Source of the DNA: Janthinobacterium sp. TND4EL3
GTDB lineage: Bacteria > Pseudomonadota > Gammaproteobacteria > Burkholderiales > Burkholderiaceae_D
Assembly: GCF_900156175.1 (NCBI RefSeq)
Contig: NZ_FTMV01000002.1
Coordinates: 186,001-250,000 of the forward strand
Direction: 5' to 3'
DNA: 64,000 bases
The notes below the pieces were generated by a model. That model was not told the DNA's origin and made no database searches. It saw only the letters and a list, made by a program, of their open reading frames with translations. The stretch's first letter is position 1. Each line of letters opens with the position of its first letter. This document shows, one piece after another, positions 49,419 to 57,352 of the stretch. A program made the translations under genes and the position numbers.

Positions 49419-50804
49419 ATGGCACTTGACCCCAGCATCATCCTGCAGGGCCGCAGCGTGCAGCTCGACAACCCGATCGACACGCAGAATAAGCTGGCCC
49501 AGCTGCAGCAGGTGCGCAACCAGAACCGCCTTGCCGATATCAGCTTCGCCGATAACCAACGCGAGCGCGCCGGCGAAAATTCACTTTCGCAGCTGTTGGC
49601 CGATGGCAAGAGCGGCGAAGACGTCGTTCGCGGCCTGGCCGCCCAGGGATACGGCAAGAGCGGCCTGGCCTATGGCAAGCAGTTTCAGGAGCGCCAGAAG
49701 GCCACGGCCGATATCAGTAAGGTCCAGGCCGACACGCTGCACCTTGGCGCACAGACGTCTGAAACACAGGCTAAGGTTATGAACTTGGCGGCGCAGCAGC
49801 ACAAAGACGCCATCGGCTTAGTCAATGACCGCGAGACGGCCGCCGGCTGGCTACAATCGATGTACAACGATCCGCGTCTGAAAGACATCGTGGGGGCATC
49901 CGGCACGACGATCGACCAGGCGATCGCGCGCATCCCGAGCGATGCAGCAGGCTTGGAAAAGTGGAAGATGCAGGCGGCGCTGGGTGGTGACAAGCTGATC
50001 GAGATGACCACGCCTGACGCGAATGCCCGTTTGTCCGCCAAAACAGCCAAGTATTCCGCCGACAGCAGCGCACACACGGCACGCGAACGGCTGGTCTTCG
50101 ACAGGAGCAAGGAAGAAGGCAATGCACCTTCCGACCTTTCCGAGTCATCGGTCGATGCTATCGGGCAAGGCCGCATGAAGGCGCCGACCGGCTACGCGCT
50201 TCGCAATCCGAAGATTGCCAACCTGATGGACCGGGTGAACGCGAAATACCCTAATTTCGACGCGACAGAATACGACGCGAAGCAAAAGGCGATGCGTGAT
50301 TTCTCCACCGGCACACCTGGCAATTCGATTCGCTCCTTTTCGACCGCAACCGACCACTTGTCGCAACTGGATCAATTGGTCGATGCACTGGGTAACGGCA
50401 ATGTACCGCTGGCCAACAAGATATCCAACCTTGTGGCGCAAAACACCGGCAGCACGGCGCCGACGAATTTTGATGCTGTAAAAGGCATCGTCGCGAAAGA
50501 GGTGCTGAAATCGATTGTGGCCGGCGGCGGCGGGGTGGAAGAGCGGCAGGAGCTGTCGCACTTGCTTGACAACGCCAAAACCACTAAGCAGCTGAAGGGT
50601 GTGATCGTAGGCTATCTGCATCTGATGTCCGCACAAAAAGACAATCTGGAACAGCAGTACGAATTGTCGACCGGTCGCAAGGATGCGAAAACCCGCTTTA
50701 ATTACAAGAAGGAAGCCGCCGCTGCTCCCAACCCTGTAGCACCACCCGCCGGCAGCGCGCCATCTGACATCGATGCATTGCTCAAGAAATATGGAGGAAA
50801 ATGA
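49419..50804 (+). CDS. P22 gp20-like ejection protein
   Basis: 461 residues, helical: QNKLAQLQQVRNQNRLADISFADNQRERAGENSLSQLLADGK, HKDAIGLVNDRETAAGWLQSMYNDPRLK and KGIVAKEVLKSIVAGGGGVEERQELSHLL. The position between the gp7- and gp16-like genes and the coiled-coil character support an injected protein. Confidence 0.65.
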   Translation: MALDPSIILQGRSVQLDNPIDTQNKLAQLQQVRNQNRLADISFADNQRERAGENSLSQLLADGKSGEDVVRGLAAQGYGKSGLAYGKQFQERQKATADISKVQADTLHLGAQTSETQAKVMNLAAQQHKDAIGLVNDRETAAGWLQSMYNDPRLKDIVGASGTTIDQAIARIPSDAAGLEKWKMQAALGGDKLIEMTTPDANARLSAKTAKYSADSSAHTARERLVFDRSKEEGNAPSDLSESSVDAIGQGRMKAPTGYALRNPKIANLMDRVNAKYPNFDATEYDAKQKAMRDFSTGTPGNSIRSFSTATDHLSQLDQLVDALGNGNVPLANKISNLVAQNTGSTAPTNFDAVKGIVAKEVLKSIVAGGGGVEERQELSHLLDNAKTTKQLKGVIVGYLHLMSAQKDNLEQQYELSTGRKDAKTRFNYKKEAAAAPNPVAPPAGSAPSDIDALLKKYGGK

Positions 50805-52993
50805 TGGCTACTCGCGACGAGCTGTACATCGCGCTGCGCAATGCCGACAAAGCTGGCGACGCCGAAGGCGCCAAGAAACTGGCGGCTTACATTCAGGCCA
50901 TGCCGGCAGATAAGCCGGCACCTACAGCAGCGCCTGTCGACAGCGATGGTGGCGGCATTGTCGACGGCGCTATCACCCTTGCTGGCGGCCTGGGCAAGGG
51001 TGTTGGCGGCCTGGCGCTGGGTGCGCAGCGCGGCCTAGGCAAGTGGTACGAGTTCCTCGGCGATGCAGTCGGCGGCACCGCGCCATCGATGTCCGACCAG
51101 GTGGCTGGGAACAAACCAAAAAAATCGGCCCTGAGCCGCGCCGGCACCTGGCTGGTGAATGACGCCGATGCCGGCCGCGCCAAAATGACGGAGGAACTCG
51201 CACCCTACAAGGAACGCAATCCGCTTCTAGCGGCCACTGGCGAGGTGGGGGGCGAAATCCTCGCGACACTTCCCTTGGGCGGCGCCGCGCTTAAAGGCGT
51301 CAACTCACTGGCAAAGGCGACGGGCGCCACTGGCGCTGGGACGAAGTTCATCGGCTGGACGCTGCGTGCGGCGCAGGCGGCCGGGGTCGGCGCTGCATAT
51401 GGTGGCGTACTTGGTGCAACACACTCGAATGCGGATACCATCGGCGGCACACTCGCGGATAGCGCAAAAGGTGCAGCCACCAGCGCTGCCTTTGGCGGCA
51501 TTGCCTCGCCCGTCACTGGCATGCTGGGCGCCGTCGCCGGTAACGTCAAGCAGCGCGTATCAGAAACAGCTGCTGCCGAGTACGCGCGCCAAAAAATCGC
51601 ACAAGCCTTCGCGCGCGACGCGACTGGCGACTTATTTACCAGCGGGGCGATCAATCCCGTGCTGCAGATCGCCAAGCGTTTCAACCGCCTGGGCGATAAT
51701 ACCGCCGTGCTGGCCGACGCTGGCGGCCGCAATTCATCCGCATTGCTCGACGTGCTAGCCACCTTGCCAGGGCGCACCAAGCAGGCCGTGGCGAACCTGC
51801 AGCATCAGCGCACTGCCACGTCCGGCGCGCGCCTGCGGGCCGATGCTGAAAGCGCGCTCGACACGCAGGGCCAGCGTATGGAATCGACAATTGCTGCCTT
51901 GACCAAGCGCCGCAGCGCGGACGCAACACCGCTGTACTCGCAGCTACGCCAGGTGGAAGTGGTGCCATCGAGTAACCTGCAAGAGATCGTCAAGGCGGCC
52001 GACCAACTAAAAGCCGTAAAAATGGCTCGAGATATTGCCACCGCCGCTCAGCAGCCTTTTTCCCTCGATGTTGCGGCGCCAGCGGTCAATGGCCTGACCA
52101 ATCAGGTCAGTAAGTGGAAGATGGGAGACCTCGACCATATTAAACAGGGCCTGGACGATCTGCTGAAATCTTCATCCGCCCTGAAAAGCGATGGCACTGT
52201 AACCTCCTTTGGCCGAGAGGTTACCAACCTGCGCACCAAGCTGGTGAACGAACTAGACAAGGTCACAACCGATACAAAGACTGGCCAATCGCTGTACCAG
52301 GCGGCTCGTAACGCTTACTCAAAACCCTCGGATTTGATGGATGCAGCCAAGGCCGGCGAGAAAGCAATTCAGCAAAAGGGCGGCGCCATCAGGGCGGTGG
52401 TGCGCGATATGAGCGAAGGGGAGCAGCAAGCCTTCCGTATTGGCGCCTTCGAGGGACTACGCGACAAGTTGGGATCGCAGTCCGGGCAGACCGAAATAAT
52501 GAACATGTGGAAAAACCCGTCGATGCAGGAAAAGCTGCGCGTCATTTTCGGCAGCGACCGGGCCTACCGTGAGTTCGCTGCTGATGTGGCACGTGAAGGG
52601 CAAATGAAGGGCATCCAGCGGATCGGCCAGGGCTCGCAGACCGCTGAGCGCCAGTCAGGCATGGGCGACCTGGACTTGTCGGCGATGAACGACGCCGCCC
52701 ATGCGCTCGGCTCGGCCAAGGGCGGCAATCTGCTCAGTGCCGTTGGCTCAGCCAAAAATGCATGGAACCGTGTGGCCACGCCAGAGCGCGTACGCGACCA
52801 GATGGGCCGGATCATGCTAATGCGCGGTCCTGAAGCCGAGCAGCAGATGAACTCCCTGGTCAATCTGGTGCAGCGCATCAACGATAAAAACTTGCAACTG
52901 TCGACGCGCGTCGGCGCCCTTGGCGGCGTCAGTGGCGCGCAGGCGGCCAATAAGCTGTTTGCGCCGCCGGTACCAGTGCTGCAAACACCGTAG
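50801..52993 (+). CDS. P22 gp16-like ejection protein
   Basis: 730 residues. Acidic N-terminal stretch, then Gly/Ala-rich hydrophobic segments (IVDGAITLAGGLGKGVGGLALG, GVGAAYGGVLGATH, IASPVTGMLGAVAGNV) that could insert into membranes, and a long helical second half. Such proteins form the conduit for DNA passage. It overlaps the previous stop by four bases. Confidence 0.68.
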   Translation: MMATRDELYIALRNADKAGDAEGAKKLAAYIQAMPADKPAPTAAPVDSDGGGIVDGAITLAGGLGKGVGGLALGAQRGLGKWYEFLGDAVGGTAPSMSDQVAGNKPKKSALSRAGTWLVNDADAGRAKMTEELAPYKERNPLLAATGEVGGEILATLPLGGAALKGVNSLAKATGATGAGTKFIGWTLRAAQAAGVGAAYGGVLGATHSNADTIGGTLADSAKGAATSAAFGGIASPVTGMLGAVAGNVKQRVSETAAAEYARQKIAQAFARDATGDLFTSGAINPVLQIAKRFNRLGDNTAVLADAGGRNSSALLDVLATLPGRTKQAVANLQHQRTATSGARLRADAESALDTQGQRMESTIAALTKRRSADATPLYSQLRQVEVVPSSNLQEIVKAADQLKAVKMARDIATAAQQPFSLDVAAPAVNGLTNQVSKWKMGDLDHIKQGLDDLLKSSSALKSDGTVTSFGREVTNLRTKLVNELDKVTTDTKTGQSLYQAARNAYSKPSDLMDAAKAGEKAIQQKGGAIRAVVRDMSEGEQQAFRIGAFEGLRDKLGSQSGQTEIMNMWKNPSMQEKLRVIFGSDRAYREFAADVAREGQMKGIQRIGQGSQTAERQSGMGDLDLSAMNDAAHALGSAKGGNLLSAVGSAKNAWNRVATPERVRDQMGRIMLMRGPEAEQQMNSLVNLVQRINDKNLQLSTRVGALGGVSGAQAANKLFAPPVPVLQTP

Positions 52994-53050
52994 CACCCCG
53001 CAACCCCACCAGCCATTACAATCGCCGTTCAATTGATGACGGAGGTTGTA

Positions 53051-55357
53051 ATGAGCGATTCAGGCCCAGCAAACAAAGCGCGCCGCAACATGCTTGCCGC
53101 CGCCCTGGCCGCCGGCGTAACGGCACCGGCGATGGCCAGGCTCAATCCCACCAACTCGTCAGGAACCATCATGGCAGGAAGCCTATTACCGCAGCCCAAG
53201 CAGCTGTTTCAGGATGCAAACTGGAACCCGCTCATCGGCGGCAAGATTTACACGTACGCGGCCGGCACGCTGACGCCGAAGACCACGTACCAGGATACGG
53301 CACTGACCATCGCCAATACCAATCCAACCGTGGCAAACGCCCGTGGTGAGGTGCTGATGTATGGCGCCGGCGCGTATCGGGTCATTTTGAAGGATGCAGC
53401 AGGCAACACAATCTACGATGTCGACAATGTCGAGAGCTCGCAGTCGATTGTGGATTCGTTGCGGCAGGATCTCGATCACACGAACGGCGCTTCCATGATT
53501 GGATCGAGCAACGGCAAAACTGTGCAGGAGCAGCTCGATTTCCTCTACTACGGTATCGTCAATGTGTGCGATCCGAAGTACGCCGGCGGCGCTGACCCGA
53601 CCGGCGCCGCCGACTCGACGGCGGCATGGAAGGCAGCGGCGGCCGATCTTACCACCGGGAAAACGTTCTATGTGCCCTTTGGCAACTCCTATAAAATCAC
53701 CGATACGATTGAGTTTTTCAACAAGCCGCGCTGCACCTTCCAGTTCAACGGCCAGTACATCGATGCCAGCGGTTTTACCCAGGCAAAAAATGCCCTGCAC
53801 TTCAAGGGCATTTCGCAGTCGCGCATTGATGATATTTTCTTGATCGGCAATACCACCTTTGTGCAGGCGGGGGTGTCGTTTGACGCCGATGCTGCGAACA
53901 TTTCAATCCACTGCAATATCGGCAAGATTTACGTGGCCAACTGCAATGTCGGCATCCTGATCGGCTCCGACCTGGGCCATCAGCTCGATGACTGGTATGT
54001 GCAGGACCTCTACGCATCGGACTGCGTGCGCGGCATCGTTGTTACCGGCGAGAATACGCTGGCCATGGCCTTCGGGCGGGTGGCCGCGTATCACAACAGT
54101 TCGATTGGTGTGCATATCGAGCAGGGCAGCGGCACCATCCAGAGCCTGCAGGTGGCCGATGCGCCGGTGAACATTTATTTCGGCCAGACCGACGGCAAGA
54201 ACCACAAAAAACTTAATCGCTGGGACATTACCGCCGGCTATTCCGAAGAGGGCCAGCCGGGCGAGGTATTCATTGCGTCAGCAGCGTGCTCTGACACTTC
54301 TCCATTTCGGGAGCAGATCGTCATTTCCGGCTTTCGCTGCACCCCATTTACCGTTACCAGCATCCAGGACTTCGTGCGTTGGCGCTTGAACGGCGACTTG
54401 ATTTTCAAGAATTCGACGTTCACGTGCGGGACCCAGCTACCGCACTTTTCGCTGGACCAGAACCATGCTTACCGCGCGCCGCGGCTGACGGTCGACGACT
54501 GTGTTTTCGACATCAATCCGCCAGGCTTGCCCGACCTGGCACTGTCTTACTCCACCACGACCGATAGTCAGGTGGTCGACATCATCAATACGCGCGTCAA
54601 TAACGCCGCCTCAGCCTGGAACAACAACGGCGCAGCAGGATATGGCACCATCAAGCGCGGCATTGACACCTCGAAAATCCGGGAATTTGAGCGATCGCTG
54701 CTCAATGTCGGCGGCCTGTTGGGTGGGTGGAACCTGCGCGACATCCCGTCGAGCAATGGCAGGAATCTGGTGCTGGGTGGTGCCCCCTTGATCAGTTCCG
54801 CGACGCTCGAGCGGCGCGACCTGTGGATGGACGACGGCCTGCTGGGCGTGCTGCAAAACGCCACCACCATGAAGACCTTTACGGCTACCTCAGCCGCTTA
54901 CACGGCGCCGGCTGAGGCCACCTTCGGCTGTTTCTTGCGTGCTACTACGGTCGGCTCCGTAGAGGAAAGCAAGACCAACTTTGGCGGCGAGCTTGGCATG
55001 CGCATTGCCGTCTATGACTCTGGCGGCGGTGCGGGCGTCTGCATTGTTGGTGGCGCGAATGCCTTTGTTCCCGTGGCGAGCCCCTACGATGCGCAACTGG
55101 TGATCGGCCGCTACGTGTCGGCCGTGTCGATCAAGGTCGATATCGTCAATTTGCGCACCGGCCTTATCCAGACCGGCGTCACCGTGGCCGGCGTGCCCGC
55201 CAATGGCGCGCTGACGTGGGACACCATCGTGCGGTTCCGCAGCTCGAACACCACGCGCGGCTTTCCATTCGTCTACAGCCGGGCAATTTCCGATAACGAA
55301 ACGCGGCAATTGCTGCAGGCGGCGCTGATGCTCACCGATGCCTGGCGTCTTACCTGA
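53051..55357 (+). CDS. Tailspike with P22-type head-binding domain and beta-helix
   Basis: 768 residues from ATG 53051, which has GGAGGT five bases upstream. The region after about residue 55 (FQDANWNPLIGGKIYTYAAGTLTPKTTYQDTALTIANTNP) is the P22 tailspike N-terminal dome that docks to gp10. Residues about 170-550 are a right-handed parallel beta-helix of the pectate-lyase type, expected to bind and cut cell-surface polysaccharide. The C-terminal part is strand-rich. An unusual Ala-rich N terminus with two Arg (KARRNMLAAALAAGVTAPAMA) precedes the dome. Confidence 0.85.
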   Translation: MSDSGPANKARRNMLAAALAAGVTAPAMARLNPTNSSGTIMAGSLLPQPKQLFQDANWNPLIGGKIYTYAAGTLTPKTTYQDTALTIANTNPTVANARGEVLMYGAGAYRVILKDAAGNTIYDVDNVESSQSIVDSLRQDLDHTNGASMIGSSNGKTVQEQLDFLYYGIVNVCDPKYAGGADPTGAADSTAAWKAAAADLTTGKTFYVPFGNSYKITDTIEFFNKPRCTFQFNGQYIDASGFTQAKNALHFKGISQSRIDDIFLIGNTTFVQAGVSFDADAANISIHCNIGKIYVANCNVGILIGSDLGHQLDDWYVQDLYASDCVRGIVVTGENTLAMAFGRVAAYHNSSIGVHIEQGSGTIQSLQVADAPVNIYFGQTDGKNHKKLNRWDITAGYSEEGQPGEVFIASAACSDTSPFREQIVISGFRCTPFTVTSIQDFVRWRLNGDLIFKNSTFTCGTQLPHFSLDQNHAYRAPRLTVDDCVFDINPPGLPDLALSYSTTTDSQVVDIINTRVNNAASAWNNNGAAGYGTIKRGIDTSKIREFERSLLNVGGLLGGWNLRDIPSSNGRNLVLGGAPLISSATLERRDLWMDDGLLGVLQNATTMKTFTATSAAYTAPAEATFGCFLRATTVGSVEESKTNFGGELGMRIAVYDSGGGAGVCIVGGANAFVPVASPYDAQLVIGRYVSAVSIKVDIVNLRTGLIQTGVTVAGVPANGALTWDTIVRFRSSNTTRGFPFVYSRAISDNETRQLLQAALMLTDAWRLT

Positions 55358-55366
55358 TCCACCACC

Positions 55367-55387
55367 AACCCGCTTCGGCGGGTTTTT
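55367..55387 (+). terminator. Intrinsic terminator after the tailspike gene
   Basis: AACCCGC, loop TTCG, GCGGGTT, then a T run. It separates the tailspike gene from the lysis cassette, which may lower lysis gene expression. Confidence 0.85.
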
Positions 55388-55412
55388 CTTTTTTACCACC
55401 TGAAAGGCATTC

Positions 55413-55841
55413 ATGGCCATCGAAACAACCGCCGCTGGCGGTGCACTGATCAAAATTTTCGGCATCCCGGTTCTCGCCGGCGCTGCCGCAACCTCACTGG
55501 GATTCATGTTTATGTGGCCAAAGACTAAAAAGGAGGCGTTCGCGCGCTTCTTCGTGACGATCATTTCTTCCATCGTGCTGGGCCCGGCGCTGGTGGTGGC
55601 CGTGCGCTCCTGGTGGCCATCGCTATTCGAAAACGCCAAGGAGGTGGCGGTGCTGTATGACAGCGAGCCAGCACTCGGCTTCCTGTTTATCGCTGCGCCG
55701 CTGATGGTGGCGGCTGGGCTGCCCGCATGGTGGGTGTTGGGCGCCTGCGTGCGTTGGCTCGACAAGCGCAAGGACAAGGACATCGGCGAGCTGGTCCACG
55801 ATGCCGCAGTGATCGTGCGCGACGTGCGAGGTGGACAATGA
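55413..55841 (+). CDS. Holin-like membrane protein
   Basis: 142 residues with three membrane segments (about 13-35, 46-68, 85-110) and a charged C terminus (DKRKDKDIGELVHDAAVIVRD). Position immediately before the endolysin gene, with a four-base overlap, supports a holin that triggers lysis. Confidence 0.72.
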   Translation: MAIETTAAGGALIKIFGIPVLAGAAATSLGFMFMWPKTKKEAFARFFVTIISSIVLGPALVVAVRSWWPSLFENAKEVAVLYDSEPALGFLFIAAPLMVAAGLPAWWVLGACVRWLDKRKDKDIGELVHDAAVIVRDVRGGQ

Positions 55842-56362
55842 GCGCCGTCACGCTGGCCCAGCTGCAGGCCATCATGCCGCTGGCGCGCGCCAGGGCCGTG
55901 ACGTTCCTGCCTGCGCTGAATGCGGCCATGGCTGAGTTCGGCATCAACACGCCGGCGCGCCAGGCGTCGTTCCTGGCCCAGCTGGCGCACGAATCCGGCC
56001 AGCTGGTGTATGTACGCGAGCTGGCCAGCGGCGCGGCCTACGAGGGCCGCAAGGATCTGGGCAACGTGCAGCCTGGCGACGGCGCGCGATTCCGTGGGCG
56101 TGGCCTGATCCAGGTGACCGGGCGCAGCAACTATGCCGCCTGCGGCAAAGCGCTGGGCCTCGACCTGCTGGCCAAGCCTGATCTGCTCGAGCAGACGGCC
56201 AACGCTTGCCGCTCGGCCGGCTGGTTCTGGCAGTCGCGCGGCTTGAATGCACTGGCTGATGCTGGCGACCAGGTGGCGGTGACGCGGCGTGTCAACGGCG
56301 GCACCAATGGCCTGGCCGAGCGCCTGGCGTATTTCAAGACGGCGCAGCGAGTGCTGGCGTGA
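55838..56362 (+). CDS. Endolysin, GH19 chitinase-like
   Basis: 174 residues. FLAQLAHESGQLVYVRELASGAAYEGRKDLGNVQPGDGARFRGRGLIQVTGRSNYAACG is the GH19 catalytic region, with Glu in AHESG and VRE as candidates for acid and base. Phage GH19 enzymes cleave peptidoglycan glycan strands. No signal peptide is present, so export relies on the holin. Confidence 0.9.
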   Translation: MSAVTLAQLQAIMPLARARAVTFLPALNAAMAEFGINTPARQASFLAQLAHESGQLVYVRELASGAAYEGRKDLGNVQPGDGARFRGRGLIQVTGRSNYAACGKALGLDLLAKPDLLEQTANACRSAGWFWQSRGLNALADAGDQVAVTRRVNGGTNGLAERLAYFKTAQRVLA

Positions 56363-56754
56363 GCGCTGTCACGGCCTTGGCCGGCGCCGCCGTCAGCGGC
56401 ATCTGGAAATTAGCGACCGTCGTGCTGGCCGCCGTGCTGCTGGTGGCGACCGGCGCCGCCGGCACTGGCTGGTGGGTAGCGGCCGGCGACCGCGATGTGG
56501 CACGCGCCGCCCTGGTGGTAGAGCGGGGCGCCAGCGCTGCGCTGCGCGCATCGATCGCCGAGCAGAACCTGGCCATCGACGGCATGGCCAAGGCGACGCT
56601 GCTGGCCATGCAGCGCGGCGAGGCAGCGCAGGCCGCCGCAGCAGCCGCCGGCAGAAAGTACAGTGCGGCGCAGGCGCAGCTGGCCGGTGTGCGCGCCACG
56701 ACCTGCGCCGAGGCCATGCCGGCCGTCAGGCAGATGCTGGAAGGCGTGCGATGA
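56359..56754 (+). CDS. i-spanin (Rz-like)
   Basis: 131 residues from a GTG overlapping the endolysin stop. One N-terminal membrane helix (LATVVLAAVLLVATGAAGTGWWVA), then a long Ala-rich periplasmic helix. This is the inner-membrane spanin layout. It overlaps the o-spanin gene by four bases and is not nested with it. Confidence 0.78.
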   Translation: MSAVTALAGAAVSGIWKLATVVLAAVLLVATGAAGTGWWVAAGDRDVARAALVVERGASAALRASIAEQNLAIDGMAKATLLAMQRGEAAQAAAAAAGRKYSAAQAQLAGVRATTCAEAMPAVRQMLEGVR

Positions 56755-57035
56755 AAAACGGCAAAACTTGCGATAAATCGAAATTTCGAAATCTCGCAAT
56801 TTCATTTGCCGTGCTGCTGGCCGGCTGCGCCAGCGCGCCACCGGCGCCCGTGCGCGTCGAAATTCCCGTCTTTACACCATGTGTAAAGGTGCAAATACCG
56901 CGACCAGACTATGAGTTCGACAAACTGACGCCGTCAACATTGGATGGCGAGATCGTCCTGGCACTAGCGCGGGACTGGCTGCGTGGCCGGAAATATGAAG
57001 AGGGTCTGCGGGCGATTATTGCCGGTTGCAGTTAG
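56751..57035 (+). CDS. o-spanin lipoprotein (Rz1-like)
   Basis: 94 residues with signal peptide and lipobox LLAGC, followed by a Pro-rich mature start (ASAPPAPVRVEIPV), as in Rz1 proteins. It would sit in the outer membrane and pair with the Rz-like protein to fuse membranes at lysis. It is longer than lambda Rz1 and has its own reading frame downstream of Rz. Confidence 0.78.
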   Translation: MKNGKTCDKSKFRNLAISFAVLLAGCASAPPAPVRVEIPVFTPCVKVQIPRPDYEFDKLTPSTLDGEIVLALARDWLRGRKYEEGLRAIIAGCS

Positions 57036-57118
57036 TCAAGTTCGATAATTTTGCGGAACATGCATAGAATTGCGGAACAAAACAAAACGGCCCTCAAGTA
57101 TGAGAGCCGCATGTTTAG

Positions 57119-57176
57119 TGGTGCCGGGAGCCGGAATCGAACCGGCACGCTGTTTCCAGCGCGGGATTTTGAGTCC
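57119..57176. repeat. attR: 58-bp direct repeat within tRNA-Leu
   Basis: Identical to 19982-20039. Covers the 3' two thirds of the tRNA gene. The crossover by the integrase occurs somewhere inside this identity block. Confidence 0.93.
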
Positions 57177-57205
57177 CGTGCGTCTACCTATTCCGCCATC
57201 CCGGC
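57119..57205 (-). tRNA. tRNA-Leu (anticodon CAA), prophage integration site
   Basis: 87 bases including encoded CCA. The acceptor pairs GCCGGGA with TCCCGGC, with A as discriminator. The anticodon stem-loop CGGGA-CTCAAAA-TCCCG gives CAA, the long variable arm is CGCTGGAAACAGCG, and the T loop is GGTTCGATTCC. The class II shape with the long arm is the Leu type. Read on the minus strand, its 3' 58 bases are the attR repeat, so the phage carries the tRNA end that keeps the gene functional after integration. Confidence 0.95.
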
Positions 57206-57217
57206 AACGCGAGACGC

Positions 57218-57246
57218 ATTATCACTGATTTGTCACAATCCGGCAA
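57218..57246 (-). promoter_or_regulatory. Promoter of tRNA-Leu
   Basis: Read leftward: TTGCCG (57241-57246), 17 bases, GATAAT (57218-57223), about 12 bases upstream of the mature tRNA 5' end. Sits on the host side, so the tRNA remains expressed in the lysogen. Confidence 0.65.
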
Positions 57247-57352
57247 GTTTTTTGCTTGACGTGTGTTTTGCATAACGTTCGGCGTCGCTTGTTTGCGGGT
57301 ATCATCGGCGGTATTGCCGGCCCGATGCTGGCGCTGCATGCCGGCCAGACGC

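Larger units (their letters stand above)
19982..57176. mobile_element. P22-like podovirus-type prophage carrying a DGR
   Basis: A 58-bp direct repeat (19982-20039 and 57119-57176) bounds about 37 kb. It contains, in order, integrase, leftward early genes with a retroelement, CI/Cro-like switch, replication genes, a Q-like regulator, complete packaging, head, ejection and tailspike genes, and a lysis cassette. All essential podovirus functions are recognisable and none of the core genes is visibly broken, so the prophage could be inducible. The tail genes are P22-type but the capsid belongs to the N4-gp56 family, pointing to modular ancestry. Confidence 0.93.
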
